Assembly: GCA_021775915.1 (NCBI GenBank)
Contig: JAJFGW010000029.1
Location: 78,404-142,403, forward strand
DNA length: 64,000 bases
Reading direction: 5' to 3'
From: Alphaproteobacteria bacterium
GTDB lineage: Bacteria > Pseudomonadota > Alphaproteobacteria > Micavibrionales > Micavibrionaceae
The notes under the pieces are model-generated. The model saw nothing but the letters and a program-made list of their open reading frames with translations. It searched no databases and was not told where the DNA came from. Shown piece by piece: positions 8,180 to 16,650 of the stretch. Position numbers and translations under genes: made by a program. Numbering within the stretch: the first letter of the stretch is position 1; every line of letters begins with the position of its first letter.

Positions 8180-9634
8180 TTATTTGTTTTTCTTCTCTTT
8201 CCGTCTTTGCACCGAAGAGGGAATACGCATCGCTTCGCGGTATTTGGCGACAGTACGGCGCGCAATATCAATCTCTTCTTTTTGCAGGAATTCGACGATT
8301 TTATCATCGGACAGGACTTTGGCCGGGTCTTCAGCATCAATCAGGTTTTTGATCTTTGCCTTCACCGCTTCGGCAGAATGCGCATCTTCGCCCGTTCCCA
8401 ACGCCGTTGAAAAGAAATATTTCAGCTCAAAAATACCGCGAGGCGTACCAATATATTTATTATTGGTCACGCGCGATACCGTGCTCTCATGCATATCAAT
8501 GCGCACGGCTATATCCTTTAAAGTCAGCGGCCTTAAAAATTCGATACCGTAAAGAAAGAACGGTTCCTGCTCCTCAATAATTTCCCCGGCAACTTTGAGA
8601 ATGGTTTTAGCGCGCTGATCCATAGCCTTAACCAGCCAGTTAGCATTTTGTAACTGCTCATTAAGATAGCTTTTGTCTTTCTTGTCTTTGGCAGCTTGCG
8701 CGACCTCCGTATAATAAGTATTATTCACCAGCACTTTCGGCAAAGTCTCGCTATTAAGTTCAACCCGCCAGCCGCCGCCCATATTTTTCGGCAGGCGCTT
8801 CATCAGCACATCGGGGATAGCCGTCTGCACAACCAGATGATCAAACTCACCGGCGGGCTTGGGATTAAGCTCACGGATTTCAGCAACCATGTCCTGCAAA
8901 TAAGTTTCATTAACACCGCACAGTGACGCCAATTTTTCATGGTCATGCGCCGCCAGAAGATCAAGGTGCTCCATAAACTTTTGCATCGGCGCATCGAGCC
9001 GCCCCTGCTCTTCCAGTTGCAGCGCCAGACATTCGTTCAGATCTTTTGCAAATATCCCGGTCGGATCAAAGCCTTTCATAGTGCGTAATAACTTTTCAAT
9101 ACGCGCAGGCTTACAGGCCAGCAGCTCGGTCAACTCTTCTTGTCCTTCACGCAAATAACCGCTCTCATCCAGACGATCAATCAACATCGCCCCGATCATA
9201 CGGTCGCGTGGATCGGAAAAACTGACATGGAGCTGCTCTCCTAAATGTTCGCGCAATGTCACCTCTCGACTCATACGATTTTCAAAGCTCTGCTCCGCAC
9301 TGTCAAAATTCGTATTACCACCCGCGCCGACATTGGCCATATTAGAGCCAGGATCAAAATCAGAGGCCGTATTATTGGCGGATTCATTACCCGTCCAAAC
9401 ATCATCGAAATTCCCTTCGAGAGAATCCGTTTCTTCTTTTTTAGCTTGCTCTTCATTTTCCGGCTGCTCGGACTCGTCTTTTTCCAGCAGAGGGTTTTGC
9501 GCCAGCTCTTCTTCAACAAACTCGGACAGTTCCATATTACTGAATTGCAGCAGCTTAATTGCCTGCTGCAATTGCGGCGTCATCACAAGGTTCTGTGACT
9601 GTCCCATATTGAGTTTTTGTGAAATACCGCTCAT
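8180..9634 (-). CDS. rpoN: RNA polymerase sigma-54 factor
   Basis: Sigma-54 recognises -24/-12 promoters and needs an AAA+ activator. The start at 9634 gives about 484 residues. Region I is glutamine/leucine-rich (QNLVMTPQLQQAIKLLQFSNMEL), followed by an acidic region II. The core-binding region contains YLREGQEELTELL, and the C-terminal half holds the HTH (ITLKDIAVRIDMHESTVSRVTNNKYI...) and the RpoN box (ARRTVAKYREAMRIPSS). Residues match the family throughout. Unlike the common order, hpf and ptsN do not follow it; the gene downstream on this strand is surA. An extended -10 sequence lies immediately upstream of the chosen ATG. Confidence 0.95.
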   Translation of the reverse strand: MSGISQKLNMGQSQNLVMTPQLQQAIKLLQFSNMELSEFVEEELAQNPLLEKDESEQPENEEQAKKEETDSLEGNFDDVWTGNESANNTASDFDPGSNMANVGAGGNTNFDSAEQSFENRMSREVTLREHLGEQLHVSFSDPRDRMIGAMLIDRLDESGYLREGQEELTELLACKPARIEKLLRTMKGFDPTGIFAKDLNECLALQLEEQGRLDAPMQKFMEHLDLLAAHDHEKLASLCGVNETYLQDMVAEIRELNPKPAGEFDHLVVQTAIPDVLMKRLPKNMGGGWRVELNSETLPKVLVNNTYYTEVAQAAKDKKDKSYLNEQLQNANWLVKAMDQRAKTILKVAGEIIEEQEPFFLYGIEFLRPLTLKDIAVRIDMHESTVSRVTNNKYIGTPRGIFELKYFFSTALGTGEDAHSAEAVKAKIKNLIDAEDPAKVLSDDKIVEFLQKEEIDIARRTVAKYREAMRIPSSVQRRKEKKNK

Positions 9635-9640
9635 GCAATT

Positions 9641-9649
9641 ATTATACCA
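9641..9649 (-). promoter_or_regulatory. extended -10 element directly before rpoN
   Basis: On the minus strand the sequence reads TGG-TATAAT with six bases between the hexamer and the ATG at 9634. If this is the -10, transcription would start at or next to the A of the start codon, giving a leaderless mRNA. No convincing -35 hexamer is seen 17 bases upstream, which fits an extended -10 promoter. This is a pattern match only. Confidence 0.4.
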
Positions 9650-9715
9650 CGAGTACACGGCTTTCGCAGAGAGAATCCTTCCCCCTCAATACATCCGTCT
9701 GGTATTTTGCCCTGC

Positions 9716-10870
9716 CTATGAGTGATTAAAGCGCGGCGGTTTAAATTGCGAATCGGGCTCTTCCGAGGTAGGGCTATTGTCCTGCTCCCTTGCCGCCTCA
9801 TTAAAGGGCAGGTAGGCAGGCGGAGACTCACAAATTTTATGGAGATTATCAGAGTCATCAAAATCATTTGGCGGCGCTTCGTTATGCCCTTTATGATGCC
9901 TCTGAATTTTATTCATTTCCTCAAAAATTTTAACCTCTGCAATCGCACGGTTTTTAACCTTGGCAAGGTCTGGATCTTGTTTAATAAGCTCTTCGCCTAT
10001 ACTCGCCAATGTATTGCGCCGATGCTTTGTTTTCGGGTGAGACCTGAAAACCCGGATCATAAAGCGTCCAAAAGCCCCCGGTCTTTGCCTGTTTTTCATT
10101 TTCAGCGTATCTAGCTGTAACTCAACGATACGCCCTAATGCCGAGGCAAGAGCCCATGGGTTTTTGGTCAGGGCGGCAGAGCCTCTGTCTGCTCTACGTT
10201 CCCTTGCCCGCGATATGGCCGCCTGCGTAACAAAAGTAGCGGCAACGCCACCAAAAGCGGTCAATGCCGTTGTGGTAGCCAAAGCAGGAAGAGAAGCAAA
10301 ACCGAGAAGGGCAAGCACAGCGGCAGCGCTTGTATAGAAAACAGAAATCATTGCCATTTGTGCAAAACTTCCCTGAAGCACCCCTAGTTCCGTATCTGAA
10401 TTTTTAATATGGATGATCTCATGCGCCAGTACGGCATTAAGCTCAGCCGGAGTCATGCTTTTTTCTATACCACGGGAAATCAAAATGACGCTTGATGACG
10501 GCGTGCCTATCGTCCCCGCAAAAGGAACCTTTCCAACACCGTAAGCTCTTCCCGGAACCATGATACAGCGTGGCTCGTTCTCAAGCCCGGCCTGTTTAGA
10601 CAGCTTTTTTATCATTTGCGAAACTGGGTGTTTTCCCGGCAAATGCCTCTTTTTGTTTTTTTCCGCCATCATCGCCGGAACATCAACTTTTTGACTCGTC
10701 CAGGCATTCAATGTTGCCAAACCACCCGCTATGAATAACAGCGCAGAGCCTCCTGTTGCAAAAGCCGTTGCCCCTCCTATCCCGATAAGAAGCGCCGTAC
10801 CTAATGGTTTTATAAGAAAATCATCCCACGCTTTGCGTAACGCAAAGGGGTCCTTGTCCCTGGAGGCCAT
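9716..10870 (-). CDS. HtpX-like M48 family zinc metalloprotease
   Basis: A 384-residue membrane metallopeptidase. The zinc-binding HEIIH motif is at residues 150-154, and the downstream RERRADRGSA motif supplies the third zinc ligand (Glu), as in HtpX. Hydrophobic segments near residues 24-55 and about 175-225 are membrane helices. HtpX degrades damaged or misassembled inner-membrane proteins. The C-terminal ~90 residues (NKIQRHHKGH..., acidic and proline-containing) extend beyond the usual HtpX and have no domain I recognise. It lies between the EIIA-like gene and rpoN; a hairpin at 10932-10953 lies in its leader. Confidence 0.82.
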   Translation of the reverse strand: MASRDKDPFALRKAWDDFLIKPLGTALLIGIGGATAFATGGSALLFIAGGLATLNAWTSQKVDVPAMMAEKNKKRHLPGKHPVSQMIKKLSKQAGLENEPRCIMVPGRAYGVGKVPFAGTIGTPSSSVILISRGIEKSMTPAELNAVLAHEIIHIKNSDTELGVLQGSFAQMAMISVFYTSAAAVLALLGFASLPALATTTALTAFGGVAATFVTQAAISRARERRADRGSAALTKNPWALASALGRIVELQLDTLKMKNRQRPGAFGRFMIRVFRSHPKTKHRRNTLASIGEELIKQDPDLAKVKNRAIAEVKIFEEMNKIQRHHKGHNEAPPNDFDDSDNLHKICESPPAYLPFNEAAREQDNSPTSEEPDSQFKPPRFNHS

Positions 10871-10931
10871 AATTTTAGTTCCCTGTTCAAAACGTTTTTT
10901 ATTTTTAGTTTTTTATCTCTATAGGGGAACA

Positions 10932-10953
10932 TATTGGCAAGAAAATGCCAATA
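10932..10953. other. perfect inverted repeat upstream of the htpX-like gene
   Basis: TATTGGCA (10932-10939), six bases, then TGCCAATA (10946-10953). It lies in the spacer between the EIIA-like gene and the htpX-like gene, with no T-run on either side, so it is more likely an operator or leader hairpin than a terminator. The regulator is unknown. Confidence 0.35.
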
Positions 10954-10983
10954 GTAAAAATTGGAGATAAGGGGGTAAGGCCT

Positions 10984-11394
10984 CTAGTCTGATTCTGGCC
11001 CTGTTGAGTGATGCATAATACCAGAACGACCGGCATCGCGAGCAATTTCGGCTAATTCCCGAAGCGATAACGCATCCCGTCTATAAGAAACTTCGCAAAG
11101 CATCGGCAAATTAACGCCCGCCACGATCTCTATGATTGCCTTTTGCATGAGAGACTTTGCGATTTGTCCAGCGGACTCCTCAAAACTATCGACCAGCAAC
11201 AACACCCCTTCACCGGAATCAACCTGCAACACGGCCTTTAGCAAAGCCTGCCGCTGCGCTTCAATTTCATTCTCATCATTTGAGGGCTTTAAAGGCACGG
11301 CGCAAATATTATCCTGCGGCACGGTCGCAAGCTGCAGCGAAACCAGCAGCGCTTCCGGCATTTTATCGTAGCCACTTACAACAAGTCCGATCAT
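10984..11394 (-). CDS. PTS EIIA(Man)-like protein lacking the phospho-histidine
   Basis: A 136-residue protein with the fold signatures of the mannose-family PTS IIA domain: start MIGLVVSGY, central GVLLLVDSFEESAGQIAKSL and the very typical IVAGVNLPMLCE. In active EIIA(Man) the first strand ends VTHG, with His9 as phosphoacceptor; here the position is Tyr9 (SGYD). The MFGGTP loop is also replaced by SFEESA. So it cannot be phosphorylated at the usual site and may be a regulatory or structural derivative. It overlaps the upstream 319-residue gene by 4 bases (ATGA), suggesting the two act together. Confidence 0.72.
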   Translation of the reverse strand: MIGLVVSGYDKMPEALLVSLQLATVPQDNICAVPLKPSNDENEIEAQRQALLKAVLQVDSGEGVLLLVDSFEESAGQIAKSLMQKAIIEIVAGVNLPMLCEVSYRRDALSLRELAEIARDAGRSGIMHHSTGPESD

Positions 11395-12350
11395 ATCTGT
11401 CCATCCCCCATTTTAGCGCGAATATTATCCTGCCTGTCCTGCGCATTGGCAACCGTCTCAGCGTCCGGCTCTACAATAGGAACCTGATAATAAACATCTT
11501 CATGCAAATCTTTTTGTTCCACAGCTTCCAGTCTTTCCCTTTCCAAGGGGTGCATTCTCTGACGATGCTCGGAGGCCTTTTCCAGCAATATTTTTTCTTC
11601 TTCACTAAGAGGCTTGCCTTCTTTTAGCGATCTACTGGTTTTGCGCCGCAAATAATCAAGGCCTGTCCGAAAACCGGGCTTTATTGTATGGACGTTCATA
11701 TAAGGACCTTCGGTGCGCTCTTCATTAATCGAAGTCGCAATGATAACAGCTTGTTCTTCCAGGGTAAGGTCCTTATCACCAACATAAAGCGGCCCTTTCT
11801 TGTCAGCAACGCAGGCCACGCCTCTAACTATCTGCCTGTCCTCCGCTTCGGCCTCCAGCAACTGAAAAGCATAAATCGGCATATTGGGCGGGCTTTCCCG
11901 CTCGACAAATTCTTCAAGAAAACTAATAACACGGTCGGCAAAGTTAAGACCCTTAGAGAGACTTGTCTTAAGATTAACCTCAAGAATACCGCCGACTATT
12001 TCAGACTCCGGATCAGAATCATCAAGACCAATGGTTAAGCTCGGCTTTTCTGCTGTTCCGCGTAAAAATACATCCTTGACGCAAAAACTGGTTTTCCAGC
12101 CTTTAAGACTGGCATCATACGTTACATCCACTCCCTCAAGAGGATTATGCAACAAAGAGGCGCCAGCAAAAACCCGCGCCGCGCCGGTAGTTTCTATTTC
12201 ATTGATAAAGTCCTGCCGCGCCGCTTCACCCTTAACGCGGAGCTTGTTCTCAAGAAAAGCGTCAATACGGTCATACTCATCCGTTGGGAATTCTATTTTC
12301 TTGGCTTTAGACAAACGTGCCCCCTGTAAATGTTTTACGTAAGCTAACAT
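11391..12350 (-). CDS. hypothetical protein, 319 residues
   Basis: I do not recognise this family. It has no signal peptide or membrane helix. The N-terminal half is mixed alpha/beta (IEFPTDEYDRIDAFLENKLRV, then FAGASLLHNPLEGVDVTYD). The C-terminal third is charged and helical (SEEEKILLEKASEHRQRMHPLERERLE) and probably coiled coil or extended. It sits between lptB and the EIIA-like gene, overlapping the latter by 4 bases, in the position where a sigma-54 operon usually carries hpf/ptsN. A role linked to the EIIA-like partner is an inference from the overlap only. Confidence 0.7.
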   Translation of the reverse strand: MLAYVKHLQGARLSKAKKIEFPTDEYDRIDAFLENKLRVKGEAARQDFINEIETTGAARVFAGASLLHNPLEGVDVTYDASLKGWKTSFCVKDVFLRGTAEKPSLTIGLDDSDPESEIVGGILEVNLKTSLSKGLNFADRVISFLEEFVERESPPNMPIYAFQLLEAEAEDRQIVRGVACVADKKGPLYVGDKDLTLEEQAVIIATSINEERTEGPYMNVHTIKPGFRTGLDYLRRKTSRSLKEGKPLSEEEKILLEKASEHRQRMHPLERERLEAVEQKDLHEDVYYQVPIVEPDAETVANAQDRQDNIRAKMGDGQI

Positions 12351-12374
12351 TAAGCTTATTTCTTTAATTTTTGC

Positions 12375-13133
12375 TTAAAGCGAGAAACCTTCGCCGAGAT
12401 AAACCCGCCGTACGTCTTCGTGGGCAACAATCTCATCCGGCGTGCCTTCATGCAGGACATGGCCATCATGGAGAATATAGGCGCGATCAACAATATCGAG
12501 CGTATCGCGCACATTATGGTCGGTAATCAAAACGCCGATATTTTTAGTTTTTAAATAGCCGATCAGCTCGCGAATTTCGCCAACGGCGATTGGGTCAATT
12601 CCCGCCAAAGGCTCATCCAAAAGGATAAATTGCGGACGGCTGGCAAGGGCGCGGGCTATCTCAACGCGGCGGCGCTCCCCGCCCGACAGGGAAACCGCAG
12701 GCGTACGGCGCAAATGCCCAATGGCAAATTCGCTCATCAACTCTTCCAAAAACAAGTCCTGATCTTCACGGCTTAAATCTTGTGCTTGCAAAACGGCACG
12801 AACATTGTCCTCAACGGACAGGCCACGAAAAATAGATGCCTCCTGCGGCAAATACCCGACGCCAAGGCGGGCACGGCGATACATCGGCAAGGCCGTAATA
12901 TCCTGGCCATCCAGCATGACATAGCCGGAATCCGCAGCAATCAGCCCGGTCATGATATAAAAACATGTCGTTTTTCCCGCCCCGTTCGGCCCCAGCAAGG
13001 CCACGGCTTCGCCGCGCTGAATAGCCACAGACACGTCCCGCAACACGGGGCGCTTTTTATAACTCTTTGAGAGATGCTCGACTTTCAGCCCCTTGGAGAC
13101 TGACTTTAAACGTGGATGTTTCATCACCTTCAT
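12375..13133 (-). CDS. lptB: LPS export ABC transporter ATPase
   Basis: LptB is the cytoplasmic ATPase of the LptB2FG complex that extracts LPS from the inner membrane. In 252 residues it shows Walker A GPNGAGKTT, the Q-loop region GVGYLPQEASIFRGLSVEDN, the ABC signature [15 protein letters not shown], Walker B FILLDEPLAGIDP and the H-loop ITDHNV. These are close to textbook LptB. It lies about 70 bases downstream of lptA on the same strand. Its membrane partners lptF and lptG are at 32.3-34.6 kb. Confidence 0.95.
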   Translation of the reverse strand: MKVMKHPRLKSVSKGLKVEHLSKSYKKRPVLRDVSVAIQRGEAVALLGPNGAGKTTCFYIMTGLIAADSGYVMLDGQDITALPMYRRARLGVGYLPQEASIFRGLSVEDNVRAVLQAQDLSREDQDLFLEELMSEFAIGHLRRTPAVSLSGGERRRVEIARALASRPQFILLDEPLAGIDPIAVGEIRELIGYLKTKNIGVLITDHNVRDTLDIVDRAYILHDGHVLHEGTPDEIVAHEDVRRVYLGEGFSL

Positions 13134-13203
13134 AATACCTAAACCTTACAAATCCTACAATGAGGAAGATTTTTCAGCGGGAAACGCTTCATATAGCTTT
13201 TTT

Positions 13204-14136
13204 CTACTGTCCCAGCAACATTGGTCTGTTTTGGAACTTTTTTTGAGATTGAGACGGCGCAGGCACTTTCTCAATAACAGGCTTTTTGTCACTGCCCGGA
13301 TAGAAAACACCACGAACCCGCCCTGTCCCGTTAGTACCTTGCACAGGACCACCCAGCATTTTACTGACATTAGTCGTGAGATTAACCTCGGCGCGCTCAC
13401 CTTCCAAAACATTAGGGCCACGGGTAATTTTCACATCACCGCTTAACACAGCAATATTGGTCACGGCTTCATACCGGCCCTTTTTACCTGTGACAATTTC
13501 GTTCGGGGTCGTAATACGGACGTGACCATCAGCCGTCAGATTTTTTAACTGCCGCGTCCCCGTCGCATCTTCGGTAAAAATAGCGGCCACAATATCGGCA
13601 TCCAGCGTGTCCCCGCCCATACGGGTCACATGAGCACCACCCCGCGCCGTCAAACGCCCTTCTGTCACCCAATATTCAAAACTATCACGGGCCGTTACAG
13701 ATTGATCCGGCGCGGCGAGGCGTAAATTATCACCGGTCATAACGGCAACGCCGCGATCAACGTCGTAAACAGCTTTCTGACCGTAAGCGACATTACCCTT
13801 TGAGCTAATTTTTACATTACCGTCAGCGCTTAAACGATAAATTTCAAAAGCTGACGCACTGGTTTCGCGGTAATCAGCCGTTAAAATATCAGCTATAATT
13901 GTGACATCACCCTGTTTTGCAATGACGCTACCGCGCGCAATATATTGCTGGTTGTCACGGTGCCACTCCAGAGTTTGCTCCGCCGTAATTTCCAGCGGCT
14001 GATCACGGTCAGGATTCATCCCTTGCTGCGCGAAGGCTGAAGTGTTTAGTGAATAGTGAATAGTGAATAGTAAGCAGAAACAAAAAACTCTGACCAAACT
14101 AATCACTAACAACTGACCACTAATAACTAACTTCAT
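13204..14136 (-). CDS. lptA: LptA/OstA-family LPS transport periplasmic protein
   Basis: A 310-residue secreted protein with repeated OstA beta-jellyroll strands (LEITAEQTLEWHRDNQQYIARGSV, ADGNVKISSKGNVAYGQKAVYD, VRITTPNEIVTGKKGRYEA), forming the periplasmic LPS bridge. It is longer than E. coli LptA, as usual for alphaproteobacteria. The signal peptide (LVISGQLLVISL...FTIHYSLNTSAFA, cleaved before QQ) is encoded by simple repeat DNA, see 14047-14130. It overlaps lptC by 4 bases (ATGA). The C-terminal ~40 residues are basic and proline-rich. Confidence 0.87.
   Translation of the reverse strand: MKLVISGQLLVISLVRVFCFCLLFTIHYSLNTSAFAQQGMNPDRDQPLEITAEQTLEWHRDNQQYIARGSVIAKQGDVTIIADILTADYRETSASAFEIYRLSADGNVKISSKGNVAYGQKAVYDVDRGVAVMTGDNLRLAAPDQSVTARDSFEYWVTEGRLTARGGAHVTRMGGDTLDADIVAAIFTEDATGTRQLKNLTADGHVRITTPNEIVTGKKGRYEAVTNIAVLSGDVKITRGPNVLEGERAEVNLTTNVSKMLGGPVQGTNGTGRVRGVFYPGSDKKPVIEKVPAPSQSQKKFQNRPMLLGQ
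14047..14130. repeat. tandem TAGTGAA repeat and TTAGTGATTAGT-type repeat inside lptA
   Basis: Positions 14047-14071 hold about 3.5 copies of TAGTGAA. Positions 14096-14130 hold a related AT-rich string (ACTAATCACTAAC, then AACTGACCACTAATAACTAA). Together they form almost all of the lptA signal-peptide codons. The second string resembles the repeat at 29017-29041 and the simple TTAGTGATTAGTGG-like repeats found dispersed in various bacterial genomes. Confidence 0.7.
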
Positions 14137-14789
14137 TCCAGCCCCTCAATCGCGCGATTTAAAACCAGCTTCACCGGGCCTGTAAAAATAAGCCGGTCGG
14201 TTACAGCGTCAGCCTGCATACCCGTAGCCTCCAATGTGCCTGCCGGGCCCTGTCCGCTGACAGGCTCATCAGACCAGGCATCTCGGCTTTTGAGGTTGAG
14301 CAGTAATTTTTCAGTTTTGAGTTCATAACCCTTGTCATGGAACAGCTTGACCTTTCCCTGCAAAAGCAATCTGTCAGCATTTTGCCTGTACGCGCCACGC
14401 TCGGCCTCTGCTGCCATCCATGCGCCACTATTCATAGTAATATCAGCCACCGGGTTTTCCAGCAGGACAACCGAAGGATCACGAGCACTTTGAATGGCGC
14501 GTTTTGCGGTAATTGTAAAAGGCTGGTTTTTCTCATCCGTGCTTTCAAAACGCGGATTCACAAGCTCGTTCTTGCCCACGGTCTTTGGAACAACGGCCGC
14601 GACAGGTATCGGCGCCAGAGCCTTTTCAACGCGAGGCCATGATAACAAAAGTCCGATAATACCAATGGCAACAAGAGGCAGAGCCAAACGCATAACACGC
14701 ACAAAATAGCTATAGCCTTTGCCGGACGAGCTTTTTTTCTGTCCGGTTTGCCCTAATTGGGAAAATCTCTTTTCAGGTCTATCATCCAT
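14133..14789 (-). CDS. lptC: LPS export ABC transporter periplasmic protein LptC
   Basis: A 218-residue bitopic protein. A basic, low-complexity N-terminus is followed by one transmembrane helix (about residues 33-50, LALPLVAIGIIGLLLSW). The periplasmic OstA-like domain starts at NPRFESTDEKNQPFTITAKRA and includes the gain of repeated beta strands to FTGPVKLVLN. LptC links LptB2FG to the LptA bridge. It is coupled to lptA by ATGA and lies 10 bases downstream of kdsD. Confidence 0.87.
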   Translation of the reverse strand: MDDRPEKRFSQLGQTGQKKSSSGKGYSYFVRVMRLALPLVAIGIIGLLLSWPRVEKALAPIPVAAVVPKTVGKNELVNPRFESTDEKNQPFTITAKRAIQSARDPSVVLLENPVADITMNSGAWMAAEAERGAYRQNADRLLLQGKVKLFHDKGYELKTEKLLLNLKSRDAWSDEPVSGQGPAGTLEATGMQADAVTDRLIFTGPVKLVLNRAIEGLE

Positions 14790-14799
14790 AATTTATTAA

Positions 14800-15849
14800 T
14801 TAGGCAATACCGGCCTGAAGACAATCCTGTAACCGGATCATGCCAGCCAGTTTACCGTCCTTATTTTCCGTGACAATCAGGCTGGTAATATACCGGCCCG
14901 GCGTGTTTGTCATGATGTTCATCGCCTCAACCGCCAAGGCGTCCTGTTCAATACTCTGCGGCCCTGTGCTCATAATATCTGTAACGGATTTTTGCATCAG
15001 ATCAGCGCTCATATGGCGCTTCAAATCACCGTCAGTAATAATACCTTTTAACTCATTCTGCCCGTCAACAACGAGGACAACACCGAGGTTCTTTTCACTC
15101 AGCATAATGATCGCTTCGTCCATTTTGGAGCTCTCCAAAACCAGCGGCAGATCAGAAACCCCATGCATAATATCAGAGACCTTTTGCAATTTCTTGCCGA
15201 GCTTACCGCCAGGATGAAAGACCTTGAAATCATCTGCCGTTAAACCCATACGCTCTAAAAGAGACACCGCCAAAGCATCACCCAGAGCCATCATCATGGT
15301 TGTCGATGTCGTCGGTGCCATACCATTCGGGCACGCTTCCGGCACTTTAGGCAATAACAGCACAATGTCAGCATGTTTTGCCAGCGTGCTTTCCGGGTTA
15401 CTGGTCATGGCAATCAATTTAATCGCAAAGCGGCGCGTATAATGGATCAAATCAGATAATTCCGCATTTTCTCCGGAATTAGACAGCATCAGCACAACAT
15501 CATTTTCCGTGACCATGCCCAGATCACCATGGCTGGCCTCGCCCGGATGAACAAAATAAGCCGGAGTGCCCGTCGAAGCGAAGGTCGCCGCCAATTTACG
15601 GCAAACATGGCCGCTTTTACCAATCCCGGCAATAATCAGGCGGCCACTGCGCCCGGAATTCTTCATTTTATCAATGACTTCAACGGCTTGGGAAAAGCCG
15701 CCATCCAAAGACTTGGCAAGCGCCCGCAACCCTTCAATCTCCGTTTCAAGCACATTGCGGCCAATCGCAACGTCTTTACCGGAATCATTTGCCATTTCAG
15801 AGTCTGAAATCTTTTGTACTGTCATAGTTTTCAACGCTTTCTCATCCAT
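14800..15849 (-). CDS. kdsD: D-arabinose-5-phosphate isomerase (KpsF/GutQ family)
   Basis: This enzyme converts ribulose 5-phosphate to arabinose 5-phosphate, the first step towards Kdo of LPS. It has an N-terminal SIS domain with GIGKSGHVCRKLAATFASTG and the HPGEASHGDLGMV active-site stretch, and a second sugar-phosphate loop around LMLSNSGE. A tandem CBS pair follows (residues about 215-345, with GIITDGDLKRHM). Its 349 residues are slightly longer than E. coli KdsD because of a ~20-residue N-terminal extension. The start of choice is the first ATG; an internal Met at residue 9 or 19 is possible. It heads the lptC-lptA-lptB run. Confidence 0.93.
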   Translation of the reverse strand: MDEKALKTMTVQKISDSEMANDSGKDVAIGRNVLETEIEGLRALAKSLDGGFSQAVEVIDKMKNSGRSGRLIIAGIGKSGHVCRKLAATFASTGTPAYFVHPGEASHGDLGMVTENDVVLMLSNSGENAELSDLIHYTRRFAIKLIAMTSNPESTLAKHADIVLLLPKVPEACPNGMAPTTSTTMMMALGDALAVSLLERMGLTADDFKVFHPGGKLGKKLQKVSDIMHGVSDLPLVLESSKMDEAIIMLSEKNLGVVLVVDGQNELKGIITDGDLKRHMSADLMQKSVTDIMSTGPQSIEQDALAVEAMNIMTNTPGRYITSLIVTENKDGKLAGMIRLQDCLQAGIA

Positions 15850-15914
15850 AAAGTCTCTAAATTTATGGGGGCTTTATGGCACAAAACGGCAAAAAAAGCG
15901 AGAAAAGTTGGAAA

Positions 15915-16529
15915 TTATTTATGGGCAAAAATATCAGTTTCCAGCCAGCCGGACAGATCCAGTTCAGCGCGCGCCGAAATAAAATCAAAACAGCTTTGCG
16001 CCAGAGCCTTTCGCCCCTCACGCTCCAACATCCCATCAAGCCGCGCGCGCAGAGCATGAAGGTAGAGCACATCACTAGCAGCATAACTTTGCTGTTCGGA
16101 CGTAAGCTCACTATTGCCCCAATCGGAAGATTGTTGCTGTTTATTAAGATCAACACCAAGAATTTCCTTACACAGATCTTTAAGACCGTGCCTGTCCGTA
16201 TAGGTACGCGCCAATGAGGACGCTATTTTCGTGCAATAAAGCGGGCAGCATTCAACGCCTAGATATTTTTTAATAATCGCGACATCAAAGCGAGCATAGT
16301 GAAAAAGCTTGGTAATCTTGGTGTCACCCAAAAGCGCCTTAAGATTTGGCGCATCATATTGACCTTTTTCAAGCTGCACCAGATGCGCCGTTCCGTCACC
16401 ACTTGAAAGCTGTACCAGACACAAACGGTCACGGTGATTATTAAGCCCCATAGCTTCAGTGTCTACGGCAACTGAATCGCCGAACTCAATGTCTTTAGGT
16501 AAATCACCCTGATGTAGTGTAATGCTCAT
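15915..16529 (-). CDS. rnd: ribonuclease D (short form)
   Basis: A 204-residue DEDD-family 3'-5' exonuclease involved in tRNA maturation. Exo I is VAVDTEAMGL, Exo II FHYARFDVAII and Exo III YAASDVLYLHALR. The start at 16529 (MSITLHQGD) is chosen because the longer open frame runs into the tRNA-Leu gene. The C-terminal HRDC domains of E. coli RNase D are missing, as is normal for the alphaproteobacterial short form. It sits directly downstream of tRNA-Leu on the same strand, so read-through from the tRNA promoter is possible. Confidence 0.92.
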   Translation of the reverse strand: MSITLHQGDLPKDIEFGDSVAVDTEAMGLNNHRDRLCLVQLSSGDGTAHLVQLEKGQYDAPNLKALLGDTKITKLFHYARFDVAIIKKYLGVECCPLYCTKIASSLARTYTDRHGLKDLCKEILGVDLNKQQQSSDWGNSELTSEQQSYAASDVLYLHALRARLDGMLEREGRKALAQSCFDFISARAELDLSGWLETDIFAHK

Positions 16530-16562
16530 GAATATTTTCAACCTGACTCTATGGTAATTTGT

Positions 16563-16650
16563 TGGTGCCCAGAAGAGGACTCGAACCTCCACTCCCATAA
16601 AGAGAACTAGCACCTGAAGCTAGCGCGTCTACCAATTCCGCCATCTGGGC
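16563..16650 (-). tRNA. tRNA-Leu (anticodon CAG)
   Basis: The minus-strand sequence starts GCCCAGATGGCGGAATTGG. The acceptor stem pairs GCCCAGA with TCTGGGC, the anticodon loop is TTCAGGT within CTAGC/GCTAG, and the TTCGAGT T-loop follows a long class II variable arm. The 3' CCA (16563-16565) is encoded. A variable arm with a class II fold and CAG anticodon identify it as leucine. It lies 33 bases upstream of rnd. Confidence 0.96.

Noticed and set aside
16530..16613. N-terminal extension of RNase D
   Set aside because: It would be read through the tRNA-Leu gene; the ATG at 16529 gives the normal protein.
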